This document shows, one piece after another, positions 1 through 11,118 of a stretch of 64,000 bases of DNA. Position 1 is the stretch's first letter. Every line of letters begins with the position of its first letter. This DNA is from Albifimbria verrucaria (lineage: Eukaryota; Ascomycota; Sordariomycetes; Hypocreales; Stachybotryaceae), in assembly GCA_020081605.1 (NCBI GenBank), contig JAHREC010000016.1, forward strand, positions 1,426,001-1,490,000, read 5' to 3'. A program made the position numbers and the translations under genes. Below the pieces are notes generated by a model, which worked only from the letters and a program-made list of their open reading frames with translations, ran no database searches and was not told where the DNA came from.

Positions 1-2723
1 GCGGAGACGCGAGATATTCTTGTTCTTGCCACCGCGCGCTTTCTAAATCAGAGAGATCCGTCACTGCAGCGGTTGCGCACATTGTTTTGTCCATTCATTC
101 ATTCACTCATTCACTTACTCGCCAACCCTCATCGTGATTTACAGGCAGCGCGCCAGCTCAGCGATACGGCACCGTACCTTGAGGTGCATATTGCGAGATA
201 ATCCAGTCGCCACCGATCCAGCTCACAGCCGTGGCACAAAGATAGGATGATAGGCGTCTCCGCGGGGCCACCGTCACCTCCTTCGGGCAGGGCGCGGGCG
301 AATACGTGGAGCTTCAGCAAGGTAAGGCATGCGAGCAATTTTTCCCTTTTACTTTTCTTACTTGGTCGCGACTCACCGCGAGTTGGGCAACCCACGATTG
401 CGGACAGCTAGCGTCGAGTGACCGGGCGTGTGAGAGCGAGCCGACAGGCAGGCAGGGCGGTGAGGTGAGCTGGATCCGGTCCTGACAATGGACCGGCTAG
501 CCTCGAGCCCGGGTGTTAATGGGATCCACAAATCTTCCGTTGCTCGATGCAGAGCAATGTTGAGCAGCCCAGCGGCCAATTTCGAAGTCGATGGTGGAGG
601 GATCGAGAAACGATGGGACGGAGAAATCTGCCAGTGTGGATTAGGGTCCCCTCGACTTTGACCACGATCGTGTGATGATGGGGCGAAGAACAGTCGCAGG
701 CCGGCGAGCGTCGAGGTCCATCGGAATGCGGAAACAGGGGAGGGTTCCAGGCTGGGCTCGGACAGACCCGGGAGGCCAACGACGAAGGGAACCTCGTGGT
801 TGCGCCGTGTCGTCCAGGCCCTTGGTTCCTGCAGCAGCCCCAACACAGGCCCCGGTTGCGCCAACTGCATCTGGAGGTGAGCGCGTGATGGACCGAGCCG
901 CGGCTATAGGCACGACGGTGAGAAAGACGAAAAGGAAGGGGTGGGAAACAGAAGGGGAAAAAGAAAATAGCGTCAGGTGACCAAGATTGGCCGTTTCGAT
1001 GCTTGCAAGCTGTTAGGCACGGTATTTGGTCAGTTGGGGGTTCTTGGTAGAGACGAAGGTTGAGCAGCCGGCCTTGTCTCCTTTGCCATGGCTTGTTCAC
1101 CGAGTCTTGGCTTGGCCTCTCACACCCACCACCTCGCCTTTGCGTGCGTGCGTCCGCCCATCCACCTATCCATCCATCCGCCGGCCAGTACTACTGTATT
1201 CACAGTCCAGAGGCAGAGAAGAACAGACGGGCCCGAAATGCCGGGATGATCCGAGGGCAGCCTTAGCCGGGATGGTTTTGGGCTCCACAAGCTGGGCTGG
1301 CAAAGGGACCCCACTCTTCGGTTCGGCATTGACGCCGACGATGCGGAAATACATGGCTTTGGGGATGTCGAGGTTGAATTGAGGTGGTGAAACCAGAGGG
1401 TGCCTGGTTGAGCAAGTGTCCATGTGGCCTCGTCGCTAAGTTATGCTTGAGTGTGTGTGGTGTGTGTGCACGCGAGTGTGTGTGTGTGTGTTGCCCTCTC
1501 TATTTTTTTATTGCCTTTTTTTCCCCTTCTTGTCCACCGAGATCTGTCTGACGTCTGTCTTGTCTTGGATCCTGGTTACCCCATATTTTGGCTGTGCCTT
1601 GCCGCGGCGATGCGATGCGATGCGATGCGATGCTACGGTTGACTTCGGTTGATGGCACAGCATCGCATTCACTTAGCACGATGGCTTGTGCACCCTCGGT
1701 ATGCGTGTAATCAAAAGTCCCCCCTCCTTTTTTTTTACTCGTGTGATTTGCGTGTGAATGTTGGGGTCATCGGGTTGAGCAGTTGCTCTTACATGGATGA
1801 TGATGATGATGGCATGAAGCCAGCAAGCGGCGACAAGTCAAGGCAAGGCCTTGGACAAGTCAAGTATTTTCCACCTGCTAGCCTTGAAGTCTATCTCCAC
1901 AGGTTCTCTTTTGCTCTGTCTGTTTGCTTGGCTTTGCCTTTTTTTTCCTTTGCACCGTCAAAGGCACAGACACAGACACAGCAACCTGGGCCACATGCAA
2001 ACGCTGGCTCCCCCACCGTCTTACCTCCGACCCTTGCCCTTGTTGCCGCCTCGGCTGCTGCTGCTTGAAGAAGACGAAGAAGAACAAGAAGAGAAACAAG
2101 AGACACGAGCGAGGCTCCGTCTCACCGTCGTCCCGCCTGCTCTGCTGTCCATGTCCATAGCACAACGCACAACGCACACGCCCCCTCCCCTCTCTTTTTG
2201 GTCTCATCCGTCTTCCAATCGCCAATCCTTCCCTTGGCCCATTTGGTTTTGGTTTGGGGTTCCCACGACCGAACTTGCGCTGTGTTTCGGTTACTTGCTT
2301 GCTTGCTTGCTAGCTAGCATTTACTGGCATTGCCTGCCTGCCTGCCTGCCTAACCCAACCTACCTCTCACGCGATCAACAAGCCGATTTGCAATTTACCC
2401 TCTGCTGTGCCTGTATTTGCGGTTGCTTGCACGCACATACTCCACCGGCATCACGCACGCCCCTTGGCCTTAGCCTGGGAACCCGCAAACACCCGCTTTT
2501 CTTTCTTTCCTTCCTTACTTGCTTGCTGTGTCTCTTCCTCCATCTCGTTCGTCCGCTTCGCTTCGCTTCGCTTCGCATTCTTCCCTCTCCGTCTCTCCGT
2601 CTCTCCCTTCTCTCTTCCCTCTCCCAACGGCGAGCTTTCATGGCTCAATTGCACTGGATGCTCCGTCGTCTACCTTACAAACACCTCGTCTGCGGGAGCG
2701 CGCCGCAGTAACAAGAAGCCACC
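1..2723. other. Gene-free leader and promoter region
   Basis: I recognise no protein on either strand; the open frames here are short and of low complexity. The stretch holds simple repeats: TG repeats near 1476-1491, a perfect (GATGC)5 at 1609-1633, GCTT and CTGC repeats near 2296-2350, and (CGCTT)4 at 2554-2576. From about 2480 to 2640 the + strand is strongly pyrimidine rich, which is common just upstream of highly expressed fungal genes, so the right part is probably promoter and 5' UTR of the kinase gene that starts at 2724. Confidence 0.6.
1609..1633 (+). repeat. (GATGC)5 microsatellite
   Basis: Five perfect tandem copies of GATGC in the leader upstream of the phosphofructo-2-kinase gene. 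No function is implied. Confidence 0.9.
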
Positions 2724-4400
2724 ATGCCGTCGAGGAGTACTAATGGCGTGGGTGTCCAGGTCGAGGACACCAAGATATGTGTCGTCATGGTCGGCCTCCC
2801 GGCGCGCGGGAAGAGCTACATTGCACAGAGAGGTATGCCTTATCCAACCTGCATGCATCTGCTTTAATACTTGATTCTTTAATTCTATTCTGTATTCTAT
2901 TCGCCTTTTCTTTTTCTTTCTTTTTTTTCTCTCTTGTCTTTTCTTTCCCTCCTCTTGTGCTTCTCTCTCTTTTCACAACTTTTCTTCCTGTCTCTTTTAC
3001 TTGATCCTCTTGGCTCTACCTTTTTTTCTTCCACCACAAATACTGACATTTTCTTCCGCAGCGCAACGCTACCTTCAATGGCTCTCCATCCCAGCCAAGA
3101 CGTTCAACGTCGGCAACTATCGGCGCAATGATGCACCCCATCCCACAGCCGATTTCTTCGACACGAACAACAAGGAGGGCGAGAGGAAGCGCCGTGCCGC
3201 TGCCGAGGCCGCCGTCTCGGACATGCTGGCCTGGTTCCGCTCCGGTGGCGTCATCGGCATCCTCGATGCGACCAACTCTACCAAAGAGCGTCGCAAATGG
3301 GTCACCGACACCTTCGCCGCCCACAGCGTCGAGGTCCTCTTCGTCGAGAGCAAGTGCGACGACGAGGACCTCATAATGGCCAACATCCGCGACGTCAAGG
3401 CCACCAGCCCCGACTACCGCGGCCAGGATCCCGAGTCCGCTGCCCAGGACTTCCGTAACAGGATCCGAAACTACGAAAAGGTCTACAAGACCATCGACGC
3501 CGACGGCGATGAGAACGAATACACCTACCTCAAGATCATGGATGTCGGCAAGCAGGTCATCATCAATCGCATTCAGGACTACCTTCAGAGTCGCGTTGTC
3601 TACTACCTCATGAACCTCCACATCCGACCCCGGTCCGTCTGGCTGTCTAGGGTCAGTGAATCAATGCAATTCCTCCAGCACGTCCTCCAACAAACTACTA
3701 ACAACTCTACAGCATGGCGAATCCTTGTACAACCTCGATGGCAGGATTGGTGGAGACACTCTCCTGTCACCTCGAGGCGAGGCCTACGCTAGAAAGCTCC
3801 CTGAGCTCGTGCGCAAATCTGTCGGGGTGAGTAGTGGCTTCCGTCACAGTCAACGCATGGCAACTAACTTGGAGCTCTTAGGATGACCGTCCTTTGACCG
3901 TCTGGACTTCGACCCTGAAACGTACCATCGCAACCGCCCGCTTCCTCCCTGCCGACTACAACCAGCTTCAGTGGAAGGCTCTGGACGAGCTCGATTCAGG
4001 CGTCTGCGATGGCCTCACCTACCAGGAAATCCAGGACCGCTATCCTGAAGATTTTGCCGCCCGTGACGAAGACAAGTACAATTACCGCTACCGAGGAGGT
4101 GAATCATATCGCGACGTTGTGATTCGGCTGGAACCCATCATCATGGAGCTTGAGCGCAGCGAAGACATCCTGATTGTCACCCATCAGGCCGTCTTGCGCT
4201 GCATCTATGCCTACTTTATGAAAAAGGACCAGGCCAAGAGCCCCTGGATGAACGTTCCTCTGCACACCTTGATCAAGCTGACGCCCCGGGCGTACGGTAC
4301 CGACGAGGAGCGATACGAGGCAAATATCCCCGCAGTGAGCACATGGAGGGGCAAGGGAAGCACGGCCAAGCACGAGAACCCTACGGCGGAGGCGATGTAG
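2724..4400 (+). CDS. 6-phosphofructo-2-kinase / fructose-2,6-bisphosphatase
   Basis: Makes and breaks fructose 2,6-bisphosphate, the cytosolic signal that sets glycolytic versus gluconeogenic flux. Four exons (2724-2832, 3062-3651, 3713-3826, 3882-4400) give 443 residues with no frame problem. The start ATG follows GCCACC and opens the only frame that reaches the P-loop. The kinase half has the Walker A motif GLPARGKS at residues 24-31, followed by the conserved AQRYLQW segment. The phosphatase half has the RHGES catalytic motif with His234 and the second histidine in VTHQAV (His372), so both sites look intact, unlike yeast paralogues that lost one activity. Intron 1 (229 nt, very pyrimidine rich) splits the gene shortly after the P-loop; introns 2 and 3 are 61 and 55 nt. 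At 443 residues it is short for fungal members, which often have long N-terminal extensions. Confidence 0.95.
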
Positions 4401-4506
4401 GCTATGGATAATCAAAAGAGTGCCGCTGCACCAAAGCAAAGCATGCACGAAGAGCTCGGGTGGTGACGAGGAACTCCACGAGAAGGAATCGGCGATTCCC
4501 ATGATG

Positions 4507-4530
4507 TTTGTTTGTTTGTTTGTTTGTTTG
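4507..4530 (+). repeat. (TTTG)6 repeat in 3' UTR
   Basis: Six perfect TTTG units about 105 bases after the stop of the phosphofructo-2-kinase gene. Confidence 0.85.
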
Positions 4531-5059
4531 AATGTTTGAATTTACGAGGTAACATGACGAAAGCTCAAACAGAACGGTCGGACGTGCATTGCATGGCGGC
4601 ACGTTGCGGAGGGACCATTACGAATGGGAAATGCATGGCACGGCATTGGTAGAAAGGATAAGGTTGCATCCATGACCGGGAAGGGGCATGGGATTACCAG
4701 AAAGCGCGAGTCTGAACAGCAGCGCATTCGGGATGGGATGCATTGATGAGCAAAACGGTAGGCGCTATTTATCTGTTTATTCCTGAGCGGAACAAATCCA
4801 ACTCTGCATATCGGATCTGCACCAATCGGGCCGTACTGTGATGACGGAGAGCAGCCTCTTTACCGAGTTTGTCTACTTCTGTGACAAGAGAGCGGTTACA
4901 ATGCATGTTGTCGCGTCAGAAATGCATGATAGTGACGTAGATCTCGTGACATGTCAGCAGACCTGTCCACGCATGCTACTCTGGTGGTTCATGCATGAAC
5001 GAGAAAAAGAACTACCGGGGACGCCGGAGCGGAGAGCCGTCCGAGGAGTCCGATGGTGG

Positions 5060-5086
5060 GGCACGGCCGCCGGAGACGGCCGTGCC
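5060..5086. repeat. Perfect 10-bp inverted repeat, 7-nt loop
   Basis: GGCACGGCCG at 5060-5069 is matched exactly by its reverse complement at 5077-5086 around a CCGGAGA loop. It lies in a short GC-rich island inside otherwise AT-rich intergenic DNA. A transcript from either strand could form a very stable hairpin. Whether it is functional is unknown. Confidence 0.8.
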
Positions 5087-5625
5087 GGTGGAGGTCGAGC
5101 CCGGCAGCAAGCTGCATGTGCCCCTACAGTAGAAGCCCAGAACTATTGAGATTGTTCATATTGCATTTATCTACTGACAACGGGTCTTAATATGTTCATC
5201 GAATGAATGACAGTGATGGGCATGCCTTGTGAAAGACAGCATGTGTCGTCTTTCATCGCTCTTAGTACCCGTGATAAAAGCAAGCAGAGGGTATATAAAA
5301 CAATGTCAGCAACAACCTTGTTGATTTGTTAGAAGTCAGTGCAGAATCTAGTGTTTGAATCACTACCTTTTGAGATATGTAATGAAGTGCTCTTCTGTTG
5401 ATCTTATGATAGTGGCAGGCCAGGCCAAGTGTAAAAAGTTCTCTTGCGGTTGTCAAGTTCACCTGATTCTGCCCTTGCATGGCAGCTCATGTCGGCTCAT
5501 CGGTGTCTGCTGCCTGTCATAGACTGTCGGATTTTTTACTTGTCTCTTGGTCATATAAATATTACCACTCCTATCTACTTGATGAGTTTTCAAACTTTGC
5601 TTCCAGCATAACACATCTCGATATT

Positions 5626-6474
5626 ATGCAGGCGCTCTTCCAACCTCCCATCTTCCTATCACATCCACCACCGACATGCCAATGGCACTGGGTCGTTCCG
5701 CAGCCTACTATATTTCTACAGACGCCATACATTACCGCTCCGGCTCCGCAGCCGTTGGTTTTGTACCAGCAACTCCAAGCACAGCCTGCGCACCGCATCG
5801 GCCTTGCCTTGCGTGTTATACTCCACGGGCGTGGCCGCGCTGGCTATGGTCAAGGTTTCTGGGCGCTTGCACTAGAGGCTGTGTATACGCACCCACCGGG
5901 AAAGACGACGCTGCGGCAGGACGTGACGCGCTGGACGGCTCAACATGGAGTACTGCCTGACAACGGGGCGTGGACGGGAGAATTATACATTGTGAAAACT
6001 GGTGGTGTGGGTGTGCACGTGGACAGAGAGGCAAGTTGTGTCGTTGTTCCGGCGGAGGACGTGCTTCGTGTTGTGAGGATCAGCATGGGCTCGGGTGAGG
6101 AGGATGCGGTGAAGGAAGCAATGGAGGAGGCGAGGAAAAGGGGCAAGGATGGTGTTGGTGGTGGATGTAGATGCGGTGCCGGAGGATCCAGCAGGAAGGT
6201 CATGGAGAGTTGGAGGAATAACTGGGAGGTTCATGATGGATGGGAGGGAACAACTAGCTGTTGGCGCCAAGTAGAAGGTATTACAATGTATACGGCTTAC
6301 TTCCTCCCCATCAAGCGAAGTTGTCCTGATTTCTCTACCCAAACACCACCAAAACCCTCTGATGGTGCAACAGAGTGTATAAACTGTGCACTGGGGTATA
6401 GTGTCTTTACTGGTAACTACGCTGTCGATTCCTACAAGAATCATAACGATGAGAAACATGTGACACCTGAGTGA
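5626..6474 (+). CDS. Hypothetical protein, unrecognised
   Basis: A 282-residue open frame with no intron needed. I do not recognise the family. The first 80 residues are rich in Pro, Gln and aromatic residues (for example PPIFLSHPPP). The middle part (about residues 68-165) looks like a compact domain with hydrophobic and glycine-rich segments such as LHGRGRAGYGQGFWAL. After residue 165 comes an acidic-basic stretch (EEDAVKEAMEEARKRGK), a Gly/Cys-rich patch, then a less ordered tail. The same frame opens upstream to an ATG at 5479, but the 5626 ATG begins the more protein-like part. No signal peptide is visible. It converges on the small secreted protein gene at 6706-6990. The 3' half may be wrongly framed or contain an unseen intron. 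Confidence 0.45.
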   Translation: MQALFQPPIFLSHPPPTCQWHWVVPQPTIFLQTPYITAPAPQPLVLYQQLQAQPAHRIGLALRVILHGRGRAGYGQGFWALALEAVYTHPPGKTTLRQDVTRWTAQHGVLPDNGAWTGELYIVKTGGVGVHVDREASCVVVPAEDVLRVVRISMGSGEEDAVKEAMEEARKRGKDGVGGGCRCGAGGSSRKVMESWRNNWEVHDGWEGTTSCWRQVEGITMYTAYFLPIKRSCPDFSTQTPPKPSDGATECINCALGYSVFTGNYAVDSYKNHNDEKHVTPE

Positions 6475-6705
6475 GACTTTATTTGGAGCTCATGTATCAA
6501 GATTATCTCCATGGCGTTTCTAGACAAGCTTGCGGGGTTGGTAAGGTAAAGTAATATATATCCCATAGGCTCTACTACCTTGCTTCGTTAGTCGCAGCAT
6601 GTCTCCTCTGAATGACACCGATACAGTTAGAATCAGCACAGGCAAAATTTTACAAGATCAAGAAACTAAGGGTGGGAGTACAATGAAAACAGGGTTCAGG
6701 ATTGG

Positions 6706-6990
6706 TTATGCGTATGGAATCAACTCACCAGCATCCTTCTGGCACTGTCTGATGCAGATCCCAGTAACATCTGATCGGCAACCGATAATACAGCTTGAAT
6801 AAAGTAAGAAGTAGCAGTTCTGGTTGCAGGCCTGAGCCTTGAACGCAACGGCTGCGTCTTCCAGGGCGCTGAGAGTTGCGCTGTCCAGAGTGGTGGTGGA
6901 CGGAGGTGCTGCCGCCTCAACTGGCACGGAGTGAGCGAAGCCGCTGATGGCAACGATGAGAAGAGCAGAGAGCAACTTGAGCGAAGGCAT
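6706..6990 (-). CDS. Small secreted six-cysteine protein
   Basis: A 94-residue protein. Residues 1 to about 20 form a clear signal peptide (MPSLKLLSALLIVAISGFAHS), so it is probably secreted. A short Ala/Pro/Thr-rich spacer follows, then a cysteine module of exactly regular spacing: CxxxC, seven residues, CxxxC, seven residues, CxxxC. The cysteine pairs therefore recur every 12 residues, which suggests a disulphide-linked helical hairpin or bundle. I know no named family with this pattern. The start was chosen because the frame upstream of this ATG is not signal-like. A GTGAGT donor after the last cysteines and a TTAG acceptor about 60 nt on could create an intron that changes only the last few residues. 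A TATA box lies upstream. Small size and secretion fit an effector-like or surface protein, but function is unknown. Confidence 0.75.
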   Translation of the reverse strand: MPSLKLLSALLIVAISGFAHSVPVEAAAPPSTTTLDSATLSALEDAAVAFKAQACNQNCYFLLYSSCIIGCRSDVTGICIRQCQKDAGELIPYA

Positions 6991-8648
6991 CTTTGTGGGA
7001 TTTGGGTATTGGGTTAGTTGGTGAAAGTCGATTCTTGGTTGAAAAGTGCGTGTGAAGAACTGCCTTGAGCCTGGTTCCAAGTCCTACAAGAGGATCTCAT
7101 GCTTCTTTATATACCCTCTCCCCATCTTGCTGTGCCCATAAGCCGCGCTCGATTCTATATCACGAGGACATCTCATCTTTAGGCTGAACGAAACGAAGTC
7201 CTTGGCATCAGTCTGAATTCCAAGGTTTGTGTTATCCCTTATGTCCAAGATGGGGTTGCTGCGCCTTCATACTGCGCTATGCAACATGACTCTTTTAGAC
7301 AGGATAAATAAGAATCCTGGTTCCGCCTACTCTCAATTCCGTAACAAGTCGTTGTAGGAGCCTGTGCCTCTGGATTGCATATCGCATTGCGATGTTCCGA
7401 GTCATTTGCGTCACTCTGTGGCACGATGCTGCGTCTAATGCAATACAACTCGTTTAGCATCCCAATCTCATAGATCTAAGCTCAAAGACCTTGGTGCCTC
7501 TAAGCTGCATTATGCAACGCACTTTTCCGCCATCGACAACACTCTGTGTTACACAGTGGAACATGCTACGCCCTACGTGGCGGAAGCTTTTCAGACTTCT
7601 GGGCGTGAGAACATCATCCAGTTCAGCTCTACAAGCCAGCTTGCTTCTAAAACAGATAACCGCATGGTCGTTCCATCCGCCTCTAGGCCACTTCAACAAA
7701 GGCACGATGTTGTAGCTCAAACATCATAAATTTTTTGATAAAGCCTCCAATAATAAAATATGCACGATTCAGCCCCTTCCCAGTTCTCCCCAAAATCAAT
7801 ATCCCTTCCCTTCTTCCCCCTTTCCCATTCCACCTTCTCCTCCCGCCCGCTGTAATGGAACAAAAGGTAATAACTGGTCAAAAGGGTGATCCTAGGTATA
7901 TAAGCTCGAGTGTGCGTGGTGAGAGAAACGATAAAGCAATGAGGCAGACAGTATGAAGACGAGATCAAAATAGCAGGTATCCACGCTGATCACTCCTCCA
8001 ACAAGAAAAAAACAATATCTTTTAGGCCTCGTGATGCCGTCGATGAATCTGACCCGTACTATCCCTCTATAAAGGGGATATTTCGGGTCGTGTCAATCCT
8101 GTGCCCACGGCTGAAACCATGCTGTGACAGGACACTTGAAAGAGCACCAAAGACCGAAGTCTCTCTACCCATCCTGCACAAATTGTATAGTACACGAGTA
8201 ACTTCTATCCCCGTTACCCATATTAAAGCTCGAGTATTTCGTCCACCAACTCTTTATTTTTCGTTTCTCCGTAGGAGATATATCGCATGAGTTGCAGATA
8301 CATCAGCCTCGTAGCCGGCGAACACGCCCCGCATGCACAACGTGGACGTGGAAAGACAGACAACGCCTGTCATCTCTTCGCTGCCGATTCGGTCAAGAAT
8401 CTGAGTATTGGCAGCGTCCCTGAACACGCTGTGGTATACGGCTTTCGTTGGAGCGGCAGCCTGCCGGCGCGCCTCCGTTTCTCAAACCTCATGCCCATGA
8501 AAATGCCCAACAAGATGATAGCGTCGTAGTAACAAGGGAATCATTTCAAGCAAACTCAAGACGCCGACTCGCTGCATCATGATGAAAGCATAAACGCCAT
8601 GAATCCAAACAACTGCCTATGGGAAAAGGCTTAGAACAGAGCCAGCGC
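6991..8648. other. Intergenic: promoter of the secreted-protein gene, ptaB 3' flank
   Basis: Contains the promoter of the leftward secreted-protein gene (TATA at 7106-7113) and the 3' flank of ptaB. The middle is AT-rich and holds short open frames on both strands that resemble nothing known. A minus-strand open stretch at about 8258-8530 is discussed under findings. Confidence 0.5.
7106..7113 (-). promoter_or_regulatory. TATA box of the secreted-protein gene
   Basis: Reads TATATAAA on the minus strand, 116 bases before the start codon at 6990. That distance fits a TATA box plus a 5' UTR of about 80 bases. Confidence 0.6.
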
Positions 8649-11118
8649 TCATGAAGGGTTGCCCTTCACGCGCTTCGTCATCCGAGGTGTCGGCGGCTTG
8701 TTACCTCGGTTCTGGATTCCATTCACCTGCGCAGCCGAGGCTGGTGTTGGCGCGCCGGACCCGTCATCCTCTACCTTGACACCAGAAGGTCGTCTCCTCT
8801 TATTAGATGCCGGCGACGTATTCGCGCTGGGTCCGCTGGAGCTCGTTCCTTGCTGGCTCTGCTGCAGCTGCATGCCGGGCGCTTGCATATGGCCGGGGCG
8901 GGGCTACCGATATGCGGCGAGCCGGGTAGGTTCATGTGCACCGCGGCAGGGCTTGCTCCCATGGGGAACTGGCCGAAGCTAGGCGTCCTAGGGCCCTGGG
9001 GCATCGGCTGGCCGTTCATGGCTTGCTGCGGGTTGTTGATATGCGATGAGACGTATTGCTCCATAGCTTGGTAGGGACCCAGACCAGGGTTGCTGTGATA
9101 GAACGAGAACAACGGGTTCATCTGGCCCATAACCTCGACAACCTAACGCAAGTCAGCTCTGTGCACCAGTTCAAGAGTAGCACTGCTTATTTACCTCGAG
9201 AAATTGGAAGACTGCCTCTGTTACACCCTTGCTGTTCACGGCGGAATCGGGAAGATCTACCAAGACCTCAGGCGGTTGCGTTTGAGGTGACTTCAACTGT
9301 CGGACCTTGCCCTTCTTCGACATTTCCGGGGACTGCTTGCTGTCCTGGGAGTTGACCTTGTGCCAGTCCTTCATCCAGTTATGGGCTGGCTTCGCGGCTT
9401 CGATGACTTGCTTGCGTGAGATGTACTCTTCGTGTGAGGTCGTCAAGAATTCGAATAGTTCGAATTTTTGCTCGCTGTCAAACTGTGCCCGAAGGGTTCC
9501 GGTTGCAACCAACTACTCCTTTGTCAGCTTTGTCCATGTACGAATCAATTTCTCATCACGTACGTGAGATCCTGTCTCGAACCAGTAAACCAGACTAGCG
9601 TTGGGGTTCTCAATACAATAGCAGTCTCCAGGCAGCGGTTTGTCAATAACACCCTTGTCCATGATGAGTTGCATGCTCTTCACACCGCTGCTGAAGTGGG
9701 TGTGGAAGTATCGGGCGATCGCGGGAAAGGTGATTTCGTATTGCTTATTGCCAGCGTCCTCGGCAGTCTCCCCAGGTGGAGGGTGTGTCGGAAAACACCG
9801 TTGGGGAGAAGAATCGAGCGATGAACATGTTCCAGTATGAAAGGTCGTCCTTGCCTCGTGAACCCTGATACAACATTAGTGCTTGTACATACTTGGTTGA
9901 CGTGTTATCATCTTACAGCAAAGCCGCTCAGAGCTTCGCCGAACTGCATCAGCTTCAAAAGACATTGACCCTTCATGCCTTCCCTGCGCTGCTGCTGTAG
10001 GAGGCTGTTCTGCAAAGCCATGTGTTGGGCCGCCGTGCTCATCTGCGGTGGTCCTTGGGGTTGGGCTGGTTGTGGTTGCGGCTGGGTCTGGGAAGCTGGT
10101 TTGGTTGAGCGGGCGCTGGGGCTGGCGTCTGTGATGGCGTTTGCTGGCTGGTTGGTGCAGGTGTTCCGGCCTGCGAAGGCTGCTGAGGCGTTTGCTGAGG
10201 TTGCTGTCCAGGCTGCGGCGGCTGAGGTTGGAACTGCGGTTGCGGTTGCGGTTGGCCCGGGGTTGGCCCTGTTGAGCGGCCATCTGCCCTTGGCCTGCAA
10301 CGGGGTTCTGCTGTGGCATGTTGGGCATGTTTTGCGCGTTCATCGGCATTGGCTGGCCGGGATTGTGGCCGGCTGCCATAGGCTGACCATGGGCAGCTTG
10401 CTGCTGTGCTTGTTGCTGCTGCTGTTGTGCCTGCTGCGCCTGCTGCTGCTGTTGCTGCTGGAAGGCAAGCTGCTGAGCCATCATGGCCTGTGCTTGGTGC
10501 TGACCCTGGAAGGGAGGTTAGTCGGTCTTTTCCCGCGATGGGGCGCACCGCTTTCTAGAAAGATGAACTTACAGGACCCAACGCTCTCTGCTGCCGTAGC
10601 TGCTGGAGATGCTGGGGTTGAACTGCATGCCCATGGGCATGTTGACGCCAGCACCCATGCTGGCCTGTATCGCTTGCTGTGCCATCATGGCCTGCCTTTG
10701 CTGGTGCTGTTGGAGGAGCTGATGCTGCTGTCGCATGGCGGCGAGGGCGTTGGGGCTGTTGACTACGGATGGATGTTAGCGGGAATTGTTTCGCAGATCG
10801 CGACAGCTACGTACATTGACTCTGCAGGTGATGCTGCTGCTGCTGGAACATTTGCTGCTGGGCAGGGTTCATCTGCTGCAAGGCATGGGCATTGGGGTTG
10901 GCACCGGGCGGTATGCCTCCCATGGCTCCTGGCATGCCTCCCGGCGCTGAGACAGCCATATGACCACCGGCGAACTGGTGAGGCATGGCACCGCCGGGAG
11001 CGCCCTGCTGGCCGGCGTTGGGAGGCATGCCAGGAGCCATGGGGTGACCAGCGACGCCCGGATGTGCCATCCCAGCAGGATGCCCAGTGAAGTTGGGGCC
11101 CATACTCGTGGCCATCAT
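8649..11118 (-). CDS. ptaB: LIM-domain-binding transcriptional co-regulator PtaB/LDB1
   Basis: Nuclear co-regulator of the LDB1 family, partner of Som1/Flo8-type factors controlling adhesion, conidiation and biofilm genes in fungi. Six exons (11118-10815, 10762-10573, 10505-9917, 9864-9564, 9512-9195, 9142-8649) encode about 733 residues. The N-terminal half is Gln/Pro/Met rich with a long polyQ tract (about 10,390-10,480). The conserved LIM-binding core is visible in exons 4-5: WNMFIARFFSP, ARYFHTHFSSGVKSMQL, LVYWFETGSH and LVATGTLRAQF. The C-terminus has a basic nuclear-signal-like stretch (NKRRRPSG, MTKRVKGN). The frame breaks at six sites, each lacking one base in a 4-base C/G run: 10614-10617, 10259-10262, 10118-10121, 9803-9806, 9770-9773 and 8895-8903. 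Adding one base at each makes all six exons phase-consistent. The ATG at 11118 is the first in frame. Confidence 0.88.

Larger units (their letters stand above)
4401..5625. other. Intergenic: 3' UTR, (TTTG)6, GC hairpin
   Basis: Starts with the kinase 3' UTR, including (TTTG)6 at 4507-4530. A GC-rich island near 5015-5110 carries a perfect inverted repeat, listed separately. The rest is AT-rich. I see no supported gene; an open frame at 4838-5149 resembles nothing I know. Confidence 0.5.

Noticed and set aside
129..1100. Overlapping minus-strand open frames in the leader
   Set aside because: They overlap in different frames, show no domain or codon-like pattern and are Arg/Ser/Pro rich as expected from GC-skewed noncoding DNA.
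3016..3621. Minus-strand open frame of about 200 residues
   Set aside because: It lies opposite the conserved kinase exon and has a composition typical of an antisense shadow.
4838..5149. 103-codon plus-strand frame
   Set aside because: It crosses the GC hairpin, has no similarity I can name and no splice or start context that supports it.
7454..7720. 88-codon minus-strand frame
   Set aside because: No proper ATG at its head, no recognisable motif, in AT-rich promoter DNA.
9975..11090. Plus-strand open frame of about 370 residues, Leu/Ala rich
   Set aside because: It is the antisense of the Gln/Pro-rich ptaB exons; poly-Gln read backwards gives poly-Leu/Ala.
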